NCBI GenBank assembly: GCA_050084985.1
Contig: JBITNC010000001.1
Span: forward strand, 60,698,001-60,762,000
DNA length: 64,000 nt
DNA from: Nageia nagi
Taxonomy: Eukaryota; Pinophyta
Direction: 5' to 3'
The notes beneath the pieces were generated by a model, which saw nothing but the letters and a program-made list of their open reading frames with translations, searched no databases and was not told the origin of the DNA. Shown piece after piece: positions 1 to 10,720 of this stretch (its first letter is position 1; the number at the start of each line of letters is the position of its first letter). Both the position numbers and the translations under genes were made by a program.

Positions 1-180
1 ATTATTTTGTAGGTAGAATAGTGTTCCCCACTTACACAATTAAATAATGAAAATATTTGTAACTTAGAGTTAACTAACCATTTATGGTTAGGTTAGTTAA
101 CTACCTGAGGTTAGTTTTGAGTCTTATAAAAGGAGCTCATGTTGTGAAGAATTAAAAATGAGAATTTGAATGAAAAATAT
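1..180 (+). promoter_or_regulatory. LTR/U3-like promoter fragment
   Basis: A perfect 12-bp inverted repeat (68-79 with 91-102, GTTAACTAACC type) is followed 22 bp later by a TATA-like box TATAAAAGG at 125-133. Hairpin plus TATA box about 100 bp before an AT-rich leader is the layout of many plant LTR U3/R regions. No TG...CA boundary, primer-binding site or second copy is visible, so this is only a candidate solo or truncated LTR on the plus strand. Confidence 0.3.
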
Positions 181-439
181 GGTTGTAAGGATGTTAGTAT
201 AGATCTTTGCTAGTAAGGTTAAAAGCATGCAAGCTATGCTTGATGCTATGGAGAGACATGGTTGAGATCCATGAGTGTACATATTGTTTGAAAGTATATA
301 GAAAAGGAGACCTTAAAGTGGAGTACTCTCATAGAGAGGAACCACTATATATCTTGTGTCACTTGTGTGATTGTTTGAGTTCCTATTTTAGATGTGTGAT
401 TTTTATATTTGATAGAGAACCTACAAGTGTTCTTGGGTT

Positions 440-584
440 ATGTAATCCACCAATTCCATCAATACCATTAAAAATTTTACAACGAATTTTCAATGTAGTC
501 TTTAGGTGTTGTGACTAACTATTTTTGTAGGATTGACAAATTAGTATTAAAAATAGTTTGATAAAATGTGGGCTTTTATACCAA
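440..584 (-). mobile_element. Internal leader and PBS of LTR-B copy 1
   Basis: This stretch aligns with 17491-17628, which lies at the same position next to the second LTR-B. The minus strand directly after the LTR reads a degenerate tRNA-iMet primer-binding site (plus-strand bases 571-583), matching TGGTATCAAAGCC imperfectly. The element is therefore on the minus strand, with its internal region toward lower coordinates and running off the left edge or decayed. No coding capacity is recognised here. Confidence 0.55.
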
Positions 585-1706
585 TATTAGGCCATGAATG
601 AGACTACAAGTGAAAAAGTGAAAAGTTATATTCCAAAATTTTGAATTATCTCTATAATCAATGTGAATATCTACACCAAAAATAAATGAATGAAAATCTC
701 ATCCCTTTGAAGCATCATAGAAAACCTCCTCTATGTCCCCTCTACTACCTCTTTCATTCTCCTAACCCTAAGCTTCATACCCTCTAGTATCTTACACTCG
801 CCCACCATAATCTTATACCCTTAAAGCTGGTGATTGAGGAATTGTTAATTATGTGGGCTACCATATTAGGGTAGAATCTATAATCCTCTTACTCCTCAAT
901 CCATATGATTATGATCTTCAGTACTTAAATTAAAAAGAATATGAACCCTAGGCACATGTGTGATGAATTGATAATGAGAGAAGATTTATCATGACTACTC
1001 AATCTCTAACTCACCCATAAACCTAACTATTGTGCTTTACACCTGTGTAAGATGCACCCTCAAATAATCCTTATTATTTTTTATATCATCTATATCCTGT
1101 TGTACCAATGCAAGTCAACCCCTCAAGCCATCCATCTTAAATATCACTACATCAATTTGATCTATTATTGAATGTAATCTCATTAACCAAGATAACAACT
1201 CAACATGCTATAAATCCTAAGTCAATCTCTCTCTCTCTCTCTCCCCCCCCCCTCTCCCTCTCCCTCTCTTAATTCTATCCTTCCATGACTCCTCCCTTAC
1301 TACAAGTACTAGATCCTCCATCATAAAATGAAGGTCCTCATTTCTCCCTATATCCCCAAAATATGGTCTTAATGGACCAACCTCTATTGCCTCCATTATT
1401 GTTAAACTATCCAATCCTTTTCCAAAAATATCCCCCAAGGAGCTCTCTTATCTCCTTCTATTATAACCTTCTTTGTATATTATTACACATGATACTATTG
1501 TCCATCTCCCTATCCTCCTCCACTACCTTTTTTTCTAACTCTCCTCCTACATTCACATCAATAACCCTTAAGGATCCTCCATGCCACCCACCATTAGTTA
1601 TCCTATTTAGTCGTATTTGTACTATCAACATCAAGTAATCCTTTAGGATCATCAATTGCTTGTATAGGATCCACATACTAAGCTTGATGCCTCCCATATT
1701 CCACCA
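585..1706 (-). repeat. LTR-B copy 1
   Basis: About 1.1 kb that recurs, in the same order and orientation, as 17629-17951 plus 47816-48743. Shared landmarks are the end next to the PBS (ggccatgaatgagact), a block with atgtgtgatgaattgataatg, a CT/C-rich tract, and a terminal block ending in a CCACCA-like sequence. On the minus strand it would start TGG and end TAATA (CA mutated) just before the primer-binding site. Both copies have the PBS on the low side, so they look like two 5' LTRs of separate insertions and not the two ends of one element. The far boundary is uncertain by several bases. Confidence 0.65.
1226..1269. repeat. (CT)n/(C)n simple repeat in LTR-B
   Basis: A run of CT dinucleotides followed by a poly-C block and more CT/CCCT. 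The same compound tract sits at the equivalent place in the other LTR-B copy (48182-48238), so it belongs to the LTR and was not gained locally. Confidence 0.95.
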
Positions 1707-2079
1707 TCTTTCTATAAGTTAAAAAAGGGTTTATAACCCCTTATATCAAACCAAATTGTCAAAGAATGCAATCAAATTGGTGCATCTTGCTCCTTAATAA
1801 TCCATTTCACTCTTCAAATCTTGAAAAGATAATTTGTCATATCTAGCTATGTATTTCCTCATTTATAAGTCTTCCTCATGAAATTTCATGGGTTAATTGT
1901 CTAAAACATCCTCCTATAATACTCCTTATCTCACTAATTGGGAGATGGAAAAGTGTATGTATATGATGTGTAGTAAGTGCCCAACTTGGGATTCACTTAT
2001 TTAATTATAGTTTTGTTATTATTTAGGGAGTTTGATTTATGATCACCTATAATATATAATTAATGAATAAAAATATATC
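1707..2079. other. Unassigned AT-rich spacer
   Basis: Between LTR-B copy 1 and repeat D. The minus strand has a short stretch that could be remnant coding sequence, with the residues RKYIARYDKL around 1840-1870, but it is too short to assign. Nothing else is recognised. Confidence 0.4.
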
Positions 2080-3470
2080 TAATCATGAAACCATTTTTAG
2101 AAGATAGATAAATTGTATCATAAAATGTACATAATTTATAATAGAAAATGCTAAGGTGGGAAAAAGCCATTATGAAATGAGTGTAGTTTACTATTAAAAA
2201 CTTAGAACACAAAACACAAGGTTGAAAAAGCCTTGGAATGGTATAGTACCTAGAGATCACCAAATACCTTTCAAAGTATTCTCCTTCTCAACCTTGTTCC
2301 TTCCTCCAGAAATGTCTTTATTTCTCCATTTTCCTCTTCCTCTTGGAAAAAATATTACCTCCATTATATTTTTATTATTTTCTTTGATATAATGTTTTGA
2401 TACATTTACAAAATTTCATTTCCCCACAAATTTAGTTTCAAGAACCACCATTTGAGTTTCCTTGATTGTAACTATCATTTTCCCAATTTTCCCAACTATC
2501 ACAAAAGTGTTTAGATGGCATTTTATATTTCCCATAACCTTTGTATCATAAGCCCAATATATGTAAAATATTTACATGTTCTTGATAATTTCAAATACAT
2601 TCAATCAAAAGGTTAACTCATAACTCCTTATGAGTCATTCCCAGCATGTCCACCAAGATGACAATAAATGTAGATTTTCTTATATAATTTTCCAATTATT
2701 AAAAAGTATGAAAATGTCATTTTTGGGGATCCATAACTTCTAGATCATATTTTCACATGCCTTAACATTTTAACCATATTTATTAGTGATACTAAATAAC
2801 AATTATCCATATTTGAGACTCTAGATAATCTTAAATTATTCCCAATAGGTTCACTAATATAGCCTTTGACTAAGATTTACACTTGTCAATATCTCCACAG
2901 AGTGCATAAAGTATCGTAGTCTAATTAAATGTCATAGCTTACATATATCATTGTATTTTGTTTCAAGCATTGACATTTAACCAAGATTTGAAAGATGTCC
3001 AAGCATTGTATATTTCCAAGAATTGTAGTTATCTAAGCACCATAATTATCTAAGTGTTGTAGTATTATTGAGCATCATAGTCTAACTAAGCATCATAGTT
3101 TATTTTAAAGAATCATTTTATATATAAATTATCATATTTTGATAAAATATTATAGTCCACATATAATATCATAGTCTACACAGAGCATTGTAAAGTGTAT
3201 AATTTGGTCTTTTTTTAAAAGTGCTCAAAATTAGTTGAAAGTTTCAAGGTAAGTTTAAGGCAAAAATAGGTATCAAAAATAAATTTTCATTTAAAAATTA
3301 TTTTTAGATTAAAACATATGAGCCATTAAAATTTCAATAGTCTCATGCAAAATTGGATTGTATAATTAGAAAAAAATTACATTGCATTGAAAACTCCTAA
3401 ACAATAGAGCATGCATGGCTAGAAAATAAATATTTATATAAATACAAAACTAAATTTTTAATTAGGTATC
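2080..3470 (-). repeat. Repeat D copy 1, probable gypsy LTR
   Basis: About 1.4 kb that recurs at 50645-52090 with the same order of landmarks: gaagataga(t/c)aaattgtatca, cttggaatggt(a/c)tagtacct, a central T-rich block, a degenerate tandem array, and aaatatttaNataaa near the end. A gypsy integrase remnant on the minus strand lies immediately on the high-coordinate side, so the natural reading is a 3' LTR of a minus-strand Ty3/gypsy element. Exact termini, PPT and target duplication were not found. The two copies are quite diverged, so the insertion is old. Confidence 0.55.
2885..3205. repeat. Degenerate ~19-bp tandem array in repeat D
   Basis: Many imperfect repeats of a unit close to AAGCATCATAGTCTAACTA (variants such as agcaccataattatcta, agcattgtatattt, atcatagtctacacag). 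The same kind of array is at the equivalent place in D copy 2 (51470-51830), so the array predates the split of the two copies. Confidence 0.7.
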
Positions 3471-3539
3471 TCTTATGGGAATATTTCGGATCCAAAAAAG
3501 CTTATTTAATTAGATTAACAATATGAGGTTATTGTATCT

Positions 3540-4200
3540 TCACCCTATCAAAGAGTAACCATCTTGCATTGTTCCAACCAAAACTCTTAATTACACCCTC
3601 TCTATTGCCTCTTCAAAATATGAAACCAACTCATCCCAACATGGTAGATTTTGAGTATCTTCTTTTTCAATATCCAATAATGAAGGCTCAAACAACTAGA
3701 AATTCTCCATATTACTAACAAAATACATTAGACAAGTCAAGTTTGAATCTATTATCCCCATATTTATCCATTATCTTAAATGGTCCATAATTACTAGCTC
3801 CTTGTAACTTGTTCTTACTCAAATGCAACTACATCATGTGTCTAACATGAAATTGATGTATAACTTTATGCTTATCTTATTCTATATACTATTGTTGAAT
3901 TTTTTTAGCTTCTCCTTAATATGCTCATGAATAAGATAAATTTTCTAAATGAAACTTAAGAACCTTACTACCTTTAGACTCATTAATCACTACTACATCT
4001 ATCCCACTTATATAAACTCCATCAAAAGGTGAATATGATAGAAAACCATAACATATAAGCTTGCTATAGCAATATTTCATATAAGGTAGGCTCTCATCCC
4101 AAGTCTTTGCCATATGTTGATTAAAAATCCTTAACAAATGTGGAATGGTCCTATTGATAACTTTAGTTTGACCATTTGTTTGAAGATGAAACCAAGGTTA
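3540..4200 (-). pseudogene. Ty3/gypsy integrase C-terminal remnant
   Basis: Translation of the minus strand from about 4190 downward gives a gypsy-type integrase end: a QTNGQTKVINRT motif (family usual QTDGQTEVVNRT), then residues KTWDESLPYMKYCYS (usual KTWDEFLPHMEFAYN) and SPFDGVYISG (usual SPFEIVYG). The open part is 3925-4137, about 70 codons, against roughly 300-400 for a full integrase region. Upstream core, RT and gag are not seen, and the frame has stops. It lies next to repeat D, which is probably its LTR. In life this enzyme joins retrotransposon cDNA to the chromosome; this copy cannot. Confidence 0.75.
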
Positions 4201-4439
4201 TGCATAAGGAAATTTGGTAAAACAAAAATTGAATAAATTTAGGATTTAGTTCAAAATATTTTCAAAATTTTGGAGAAAGTGGTTTAAAATGGTCTCGAAT
4301 CAAGGCAAGATATTCTATTTTTTTAACTTTGGATTAAAAAAAAACCTATTTCATAAAATTTGTTAGGAATTTATGAAAAAAAGGTGAAAGGTAAATTCTT
4401 GTAAAAATGAAATTATCACTAATAAATTATATATTTGAA

Positions 4440-4700
4440 TTTACTATGATATCAAATATGTTAAACTAAATACCTCAAATATTTTTGACCGATAGCCTCA
4501 AACTTCTCATACTGATGATTTTAAATATGTCATACTAACAACCTTAAAGATGTCATATGAACAAACTCATGATATAATATAATGGCTTCAAACACATGAT
4601 ACTAATGATCTCAAATATGACATATCAAAAATATTAAACATGCAATACAACAACTTCAAGCAATTCATACCAATGGTCTCAAATAGTTCAAAGGTGATTC
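4440..4700. repeat. Degenerate ~30-bp tandem repeat
   Basis: Repeated, drifting units built on 'catactaatgatctcaaatatg' type segments (for example near 4510, 4545, 4595 and 4670). Too diverged for an exact unit or copy number by eye; about eight to nine units seem present. Confidence 0.5.
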
Positions 4701-5807
4701 ATACCATGAGTCTAAAGGAGATTCCACTAATGGTGATAGTGGCGAGGAACATTGCATCAAGCTTAATGTTCCAAAGGGTCTAGCATAGGCTTGAATCACA
4801 ACACCAAATGCATATGCCAAGACCTTTTTGATTGCAACTGGGGCTAGCAACCCCCATACTTCTCCCAAATTTCTTGAAGTAAGTTGCTGGATAATCCTAT
4901 GGGCACATAGTCCTCTATGCAAGACACCTCTTTCTAAGCTTATCTATCTTCCAATCTTTCCAAAAGTGGGTTATTAGGGGATTTATCCATTGTATTAATC
5001 TCATTGGACTCAACTCAATTCCATTACCCAAATATATGGGAATTATAGCTATGCAGATACCATGTTTGAGATACAAACATTATGTGGATATGGAATACTC
5101 ACAACCTAGTTTGAGTTCATATCATTCACTTTAAGTAGTAAAAAAGAACTTCTATTAAAACCTAATGAACAAAAAATATTTTGATTTATTTTGAATATGA
5201 AAATACTTGCAGTTCAAGCATAATAGATAGAGGAAATTAAGGAAGCTACCATGAATTCATGTTAGAGTTCATCGATATTGAAATTGAGTAAAGGAAATTA
5301 AAACTACAAACTATATGACTATCCCAATACTCACTAAAATAAGGGATGAGGGAATAAAATATCGCCAAAATATTAAATATGATTTATGTGAAGAAAGGTC
5401 TATAATGCCTTCTTTAGCAAAATAGTAAGAATCTTCTTGCTAATAAATAATATCAATAGATGAACTTATATTCAATATTTTAATCACCTGTTAACATTGG
5501 CAATAATTTAACTTCAACTATATAAGATATTTTCAATAGTTTCCAAGTGGATAGAATTATATGAATTTTTACAAACTATGGACTATTCTAACTCATGTTA
5601 TCTTTAATGCTTTAAAGAATTAGAAGATGAGAATGGAACCAAGTCTAATTTATAATAAAGAGTAGAAAAAATCCTAAAAAAGTATAATAATATAATACCT
5701 TTAAGACATTTTCCTCTAGGTTCCAAAATTCTAAATTTGACTCCATATCAAATAACACCTTTTGAATACGAGGACATGAAGAGGTAAGTTCATAACTTAT
5801 TAGAAAT
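4701..5807. other. Unassigned sequence
   Basis: No coding domain, RNA gene or second copy recognised. An 85-codon open frame on the minus strand (4665-4922) has no recognisable motif and overlaps the tandem repeat. The five bases before 5808 (GAAAT) may be the target duplication of copia-C. Confidence 0.4.
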
Positions 5808-6270
5808 TGTTATGTTCAAGTATTTTGATATAAAGTTTGAATAAATTCTACCTCCTACTCCTTGGAAAAAGAAACAACAATATAATTGAGAAAAATAGTA
5901 AGCAATCACATAAACAAGAGAGGCAAGAGATTAACTTGGTTCAACAGATGTGGGCTACATCCATAGAGTAGAGTTCAATCCTTGTATTGCATTAATTTTC
6001 CAAGTGCTCCAAGAAACATACTAGCAGCATAACCTTACTAAAAACCCTTTCTTTAGAGTACAAGCATGATCTCTCTACAAATATCTCAAAACATCAAACT
6101 AGAGCAATATCAAAATCATTACTGCAAGCTCAAAATTACACATTCAAACTACATGTTGCAACCTCAATCCAAGATCCTCAATTTATAAGAGAGATAACAT
6201 CCCAATTTGAATCTAAAATGGTTAAGGAATCCATGGGATAATATCCCAACTTGATTGTAACTTCTAACCA
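5808..6270 (-). repeat. 3' LTR of copia-C
   Basis: Aligns along its whole length with 9626-10087. Shared landmarks include ctcctactccttgg, gaaaaatagtaagcaatcaca, the atctctacaaatatctcaaa(a/t)c region, and the end near atcccaattTga. On the minus strand it starts TGGTTAGAAG and ends CATAACA. The LTRs differ at many positions, consistent with an old insertion. Confidence 0.85.
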
Positions 6271-6284
6271 CTTAATTTCTTCCT

Positions 6285-7260
6285 AATGATCCTTTCTTGT
6301 ATGGTTCATAAACTTGCTTTCAACTCCCACTGCTTGTGCTATATTTGATCTAGTACACGTAATTGCATACATTAAACTTCCAAATGCTGAAGCATAGGGA
6401 ACCTTAGTCATATACTTTTATTCCTCTTTTTTATTAGGACATAAATCTTTAGTGAGTTTAAAATATCTTGCTAATGGTGTAGTAATAGATTTTGCATTGT
6501 TCATATTAAACTTTTTTTAGTACCTTTTCAATATAATATTCTTGAGTTAATGTTAGCATATGGTTTTGTTTGTCTTTAGTGATTTTCATTCCAATAAATT
6601 GTTTAGCCTCACCCAAATCCTTTATTACACAATTTTTAGCCAATGTTTCTTTAAGATTAATAATATCATGCTACCGATATATCATTCACATACAAACACA
6701 AGCTAACATAGTTTCCATTTTTATCTTCTTAAAATACACATAATGATCTGATTAATATCTAGTGAATTTATTAGTTACCATGAAAGTGTAAAATTGAAGG
6801 TACCATTATCTAGTAGCTTGTTTGAGGCCATATAAGATCTTTTCCAACTTAGACACATGACCTTCTTTACCTTTTATGTCAAAACCTTTAGGTTGTTGTA
6901 TATAAATCTCCTCCTCCAAATCCTTATGGAGGAAATTGTCTTTACATCTAGTTGTTCAAGAAATAGATTTTTAGTATCCATAATACTTAATGTTGCTCTA
7001 ATGTAGGTTATTTTTACAACTAAAGAAAAGATCTTATCAAATTCTATAACTTTCTTTTGAGAAAAATATTTTACCACAAGTATTGCTTTATACCTTTTTT
7101 TACCATCTCCCTCTTCCTTCAACCACTACACCCATTTATTAGTAAGTGCTCTTTTATATTTAGGAAGCTAAAACAAACTCCAAGTTTTGTTTTGAAGTAA
7201 AGAGTCCATCTCTTCCTTCATATCAAGGTCCCACTTAATCTATGTACTCAATTACATGGC
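6285..7260 (-). pseudogene. Copia-C reverse transcriptase / RNase H remnant
   Basis: The frame at 6874-7122 carries the RT fingers region: residues KYFSQKKVIEFDKIFSLVVK (usual KGFSQ..GIDFDE.FSPVVK) and then LEQLDVKT, the copia aspartate-containing motif A. The catalytic YVDD box is present around 6680 but reads YVND, so one catalytic aspartate is lost. RNase H-proximal residues FGSLMYAI-like and AVGVESKF follow at 6300-6420, and the reading then breaks into the LTR. The protein would copy element RNA into DNA and degrade the RNA strand. With the YVND change, stops and a missing C-terminus it cannot be active. Confidence 0.82.
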
Positions 7261-8330
7261 TTAATCAAAACATTCAAGTTCACCACTATCAACATAAAAC
7301 ACATAATAAAGAGGAGGAGAATAACATTTAGGAGGTCTACAAGCCCTTGAAGATCTCCTCACAACTGTAGGTGGAGTTTGGTATTGTTTTTGTTGAATAC
7401 CTTGAATTTTATCTTTAGGTTTCTCATGCTCATCAACATCCTCAAGAGTTACAAACCTTGGTTCCTCTTCCTTTTTCTTTTTCTCAACTTGCAACCTATC
7501 TTTGTACATATATTTTTCATTCAATATTACATCTCTACTTAAATAATTTTTTGATTATCAACATCCCATGATCTGAAACCTAAACCATCAATACCATACC
7601 CATTGAAGTAGCATTTTGAGACTTTGCATTAAGTTTTTTTATTATTTTTTTTATCAATATGTACAAAAGTCTCACAACCAAATTTTCCCTTTTTCCTATC
7701 CACATTTCCTTTCGAATACCTCCATCTAAAGTAGTAGACAAATCCCTTTTAATCAAGTAAACACTAGTGTAAATAATATTAGCCTAAATATATAAAGTTA
7801 AACTTGCATGTATCCTCGTACTTCTATCACATTCTAAAATTTTCATATTCATCCTTTTTGCAACCCCATTTTCTTTATGTGTTCTTAGAACTACCTTTAT
7901 TTTTCTAATGCCATCAAGTGAACAAAAGGAATTAAACTCTTTACTACAAAATTTAGCACCATTGTCAAATTTGAGATATTTCAACTTTAAATATATTTCA
8001 TTTTCAAATAATACCTTGTAAATATTAAATGTTTTATATATATCTAATTTATTCTTAATGAAATATACCCATGTATTTATTGTAGATTCATTAATAAAAG
8101 TGACAAAGTGAGAAGAACCATCAAGTGAAGTTACTTATGTAGGATCCCACACATCTATATGAACCAACTCTAACCTCTACTTTTTCTTCTCTTTTCCTAC
8201 TTTTAGAAAGCTAACTTTTCTTTATTTTTCATACACATAGTCTTCACAAAATCCCTGTCAAGTTCTTTTATATTAGGAAGAAACTTTTTAGAGTGTAAGA
8301 TTTTCATACCATTTTCACTCACGAGTCCAA
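7261..8330 (-). pseudogene. Copia-C integrase and linker remnant
   Basis: Minus-strand pieces in order: LKFDNGAKFCSKEF (7784-7984; usual LRSDNGGEYCSKEF, catalytic Asp retained), followed by ENGVAKRMN where the family has QNGVAERMN, so the catalytic glutamate is replaced by lysine. The 87-codon frame 7261-7524 is the integrase-RT linker with the typical RRSSRACRPPKCYSP segment. Integrase inserts element cDNA. Frameshifts separate the pieces and the Glu-to-Lys change alone would inactivate the enzyme. Confidence 0.82.
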
Positions 8331-9500
8331 GTCTATTTTTTCATAAAGTTACATCTTCACATGTGGATACTAGATTCATGGAGTAATCAAAGATGTTTGT
8401 AATAAAATAAAGAGTGCCTATCATACTACCCTTTGCAACCACCATTGAACCCTTTAAAACCTTCCAATAAAAATTACCAAATGTAATCATATATCCTTCC
8501 TTATCCAATTTACTTGTTGATATGAAATTTATTTTAAGATTAAGAATGTGTCTAGCTTAATTTAAAGACCATTATGTATCATTAGGTAATTTCATTGTTA
8601 TATTACTAATACCAAAAAATCTTGCATGAATGTGCATCACCTAATACTACTTGATCATAGTCATGAAGAACATAATTTGTAATGTACTCTTTATGTGAAG
8701 TAGCATGAAAGGAAGCACCCTAATCAATAACCAATAATCACTATTCTTGTTAGTATTTCATTGACTATATTTAATTCTTGATTACTATTTCTTTCATTAT
8801 TGTTACCTTCCATTTCTTTTCCATTTTTATTCCTACAACCCTTTTTAAGGTGACCCTTTTTACCATAATGCCAACATTCCAATTTAGTTTTACCTTTAGA
8901 TTTTCATATTAGCTTATTTCTTCCTCTTTCCATTAATCTTTTGATTGTTTAAACCATGAGAGAATATTGGAACTTTCACTTATATATTTTCTCCTCATAT
9001 CTTCACTTAGAATGGTTTCAAAAAGTTCATCAAAGACCATCTTTGCATTAGAAGAAGAGTTACTAACATCCATAATAAAGATAGTCTAAATATTAAGAAG
9101 AGAACAAAATATTAACAATGCTAGTTTCATCATCAAATTCAATTTTAACCAAAGTGAATTATTTTTTTACTATGTTAAACTCATTAACATGATCTTGAAC
9201 TGAACTAACTTCATTCATTTTCATGTTAAATGGTTTTTTCATCAAGTATTACTTGTTTGAGGTATATGGATTTTCATACATTTTAGTAAGTTTGTATATT
9301 AAACCTTTAGTAGTTTTCCCACTTGAAATATTAAAGGCTACACTAGAGCTTAAAAAAATTCTAACATCACCCAAGGCCTTCCTATCCAACAAATTGCACT
9401 CTTCATCTTTCATGGATGAGGGTTTCTTAGATTTCTCTTCAAGAGGTTGGTAGAGGTCCTTTTGGTAAAGGTATTCCTCCATTTTCATTTTTCAAAATTG
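8331..9500 (-). pseudogene. Copia-C gag, zinc knuckle and protease remnant
   Basis: The frame 9249-9488 reads a copia gag N-terminal segment: MEEYLYQKDLYQPL, LDRKALGDVRIFLSSSVAFN and KLTKMYE. A CCHC-type zinc knuckle lies at about 8830-8880 (CWHYGKKGHLKKGC; the second cysteine has become Tyr). Protease (DYWLL at about 8740) and the GAG-pre-integrase stretch (LINFISTSKLDKEG-like, FGNFYWKVLKGSMV) follow to 8331. Gag would build the particle and bind RNA through the knuckle, and the protease would process the polyprotein. Several stops and frameshifts are present. Confidence 0.8.
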
Positions 9501-9625
9501 AAATCCTTTCCCATTAAATATTTCCTCCTTTAGCCTTCCTTCTTCTACCATTTGCTCCTCTTAGTCCAAATCTACAAACACAATTCACCAAGCAACCCAA
9601 AAAAATAACAATATATAATACCAAT

Positions 9626-10087
9626 TGTTAGGTTCAAGTATTTTCATATAAACTTTGAGAAAATTAGTCCTCCTACTCCTTGGTAAAAGAAACTACAAGA
9701 TAATTTAGAAAAATAGTAAGCAATCACACAAATAAGAGAGGCAAGAGAATAATGTGGTTTACCCAATGTGGTCTACATCCATAGATAAGCTTTCAACCCT
9801 TTTATTGCATCATTGTTCCAAGTGCCCCAAAAAACATACTAGCAACATAGCCTTGCTACAAACCCATCTTTTGGAGTACAGGTATGACCTCTCTATAAAT
9901 ATCTCAAAATATCAAACTAGATCAACATCAAAATCATAACTACAAGATCAAAACTACACATTTAAACTACATGTTGTAACCTCAATCCAAGATACATAAT
10001 TTAAAGAAGAGACACCATCCCAATTTGACACTAAAATGGTCAAGGAATCCATGGAATAACATACCAACCTGACTATAGCTCCCACCA
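9626..10087 (-). repeat. 5' LTR of copia-C
   Basis: Partner of 5808-6270. On the minus strand it runs from TGGTGGGAGC to CCTAACA and is followed by ATTGGTATTATATAT, which has the first bases of the usual iMet primer-binding site (TGGTAT) but then diverges. The orientation given by PBS side and coding strand agree. Confidence 0.85.
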
Positions 10088-10384
10088 TGAAATTAAGGCT
10101 TGAATAGGTGTGATTTTGACTACTCAAAATAGAGTTTAGTGCTATCTATTTTCTAGTTAGCCTACATAAAATCGGTTAGGACCCCATGAGTGTCCTCCAA
10201 TAGATCGATTGATATTCCAATTCCCAGAATGCCCCCTTCATTGATAAGCCTACTGGTTGACTGATCAACTAGCTAATCCTACATGATCAACCCTTTATCC
10301 ATCAATTATATGTAAAGTGTGTGAAATTCAAACTTATCCTATGAATTAGGCTCCATACTAAAAAAAGACTCTCTTGATCAAAGA
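10088..10384. other. GATC/GATTGA-rich spacer, possible gypsy LTR end
   Basis: Contains repeated GATCAAC, GATTGAT and GGTTGACTGATC words and ends with attaggctccata. The stretch 50455-50660 has a similar style and the same attaggctccat word, so the two may be diverged pieces of one repeat. The similarity is weak by eye. Confidence 0.3.
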
Positions 10385-10720
10385 AAGCACGAGTCATGTG
10401 TTGTATCAACTATCTTAGCCTCCAAGAAGGGGGAATAAATGATAATCAACTAAAATATCATCAAATACAAATATTCAATTTCATGAATGGATGATTTACT
10501 TAACATTATTAAAATATTTTTGAATATTGATTTATGTAGTAGATACCATCAAATTTAAATAAAGGAAAGTGATGAATGGAATATAACATTTAAAACTAAA
10601 GATGAGTTATACTAATGATGGTTGATGCTCTTTGATATTTCCAACACTCTATTGTCATTTATATGTACTACAAATTTTATATTTATATAATAAATTAAGA
10701 GGTTTATGAATGCATCTTTT
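10385..10720 (+). pseudogene. Ty3/gypsy reverse transcriptase remnant
   Basis: Plus-strand reading in order: HESCVVSTILASKKGE (usual SPCVVPTILSPKKDG), MDDLLN (usual MDDLLD), FLNIDLCSRYHQI (usual FSKIDLRSGYHQI, containing the motif A aspartate) and KESDEWNITFKTKDELY (usual KEEDEWKTAFKTKDGLYEW), then a weak MPFGL-like stretch. A short deletion has removed the segment between KKDG and the INKIT region. About 110 residues of an RT that normally covers about 200. The downstream YLDD box, RNase H and integrase were not found. Confidence 0.78.

Larger units (their letters stand above)
5808..10087 (-). mobile_element. Copia-C: two-LTR Ty1/copia element, decayed
   Basis: A 4.3-kb minus-strand element with two LTRs of about 460 bp (5808-6270 and 9626-10087) around a copia-order polyprotein: gag with zinc knuckle, protease, integrase, then RT and RNase H. 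That order (integrase before RT) defines Ty1/copia. GAAAT lies just outside the low end (5803-5807) and at 10089-10093, one base from the predicted high end, so it may be the 5-bp target duplication. RNase H runs straight into the 3' LTR without its C-terminal half or a polypurine tract, so an internal deletion removed the 3' end. Many stops and frameshifts make this a dead copy. Confidence 0.88.

Noticed and set aside
207-518. 103-codon open frame on the plus strand
   Set aside because: Cys-rich but with no motif, and its downstream part overlaps the LTR-B leader (440-584) that is repeated at 17491-17628 without an equivalent frame.
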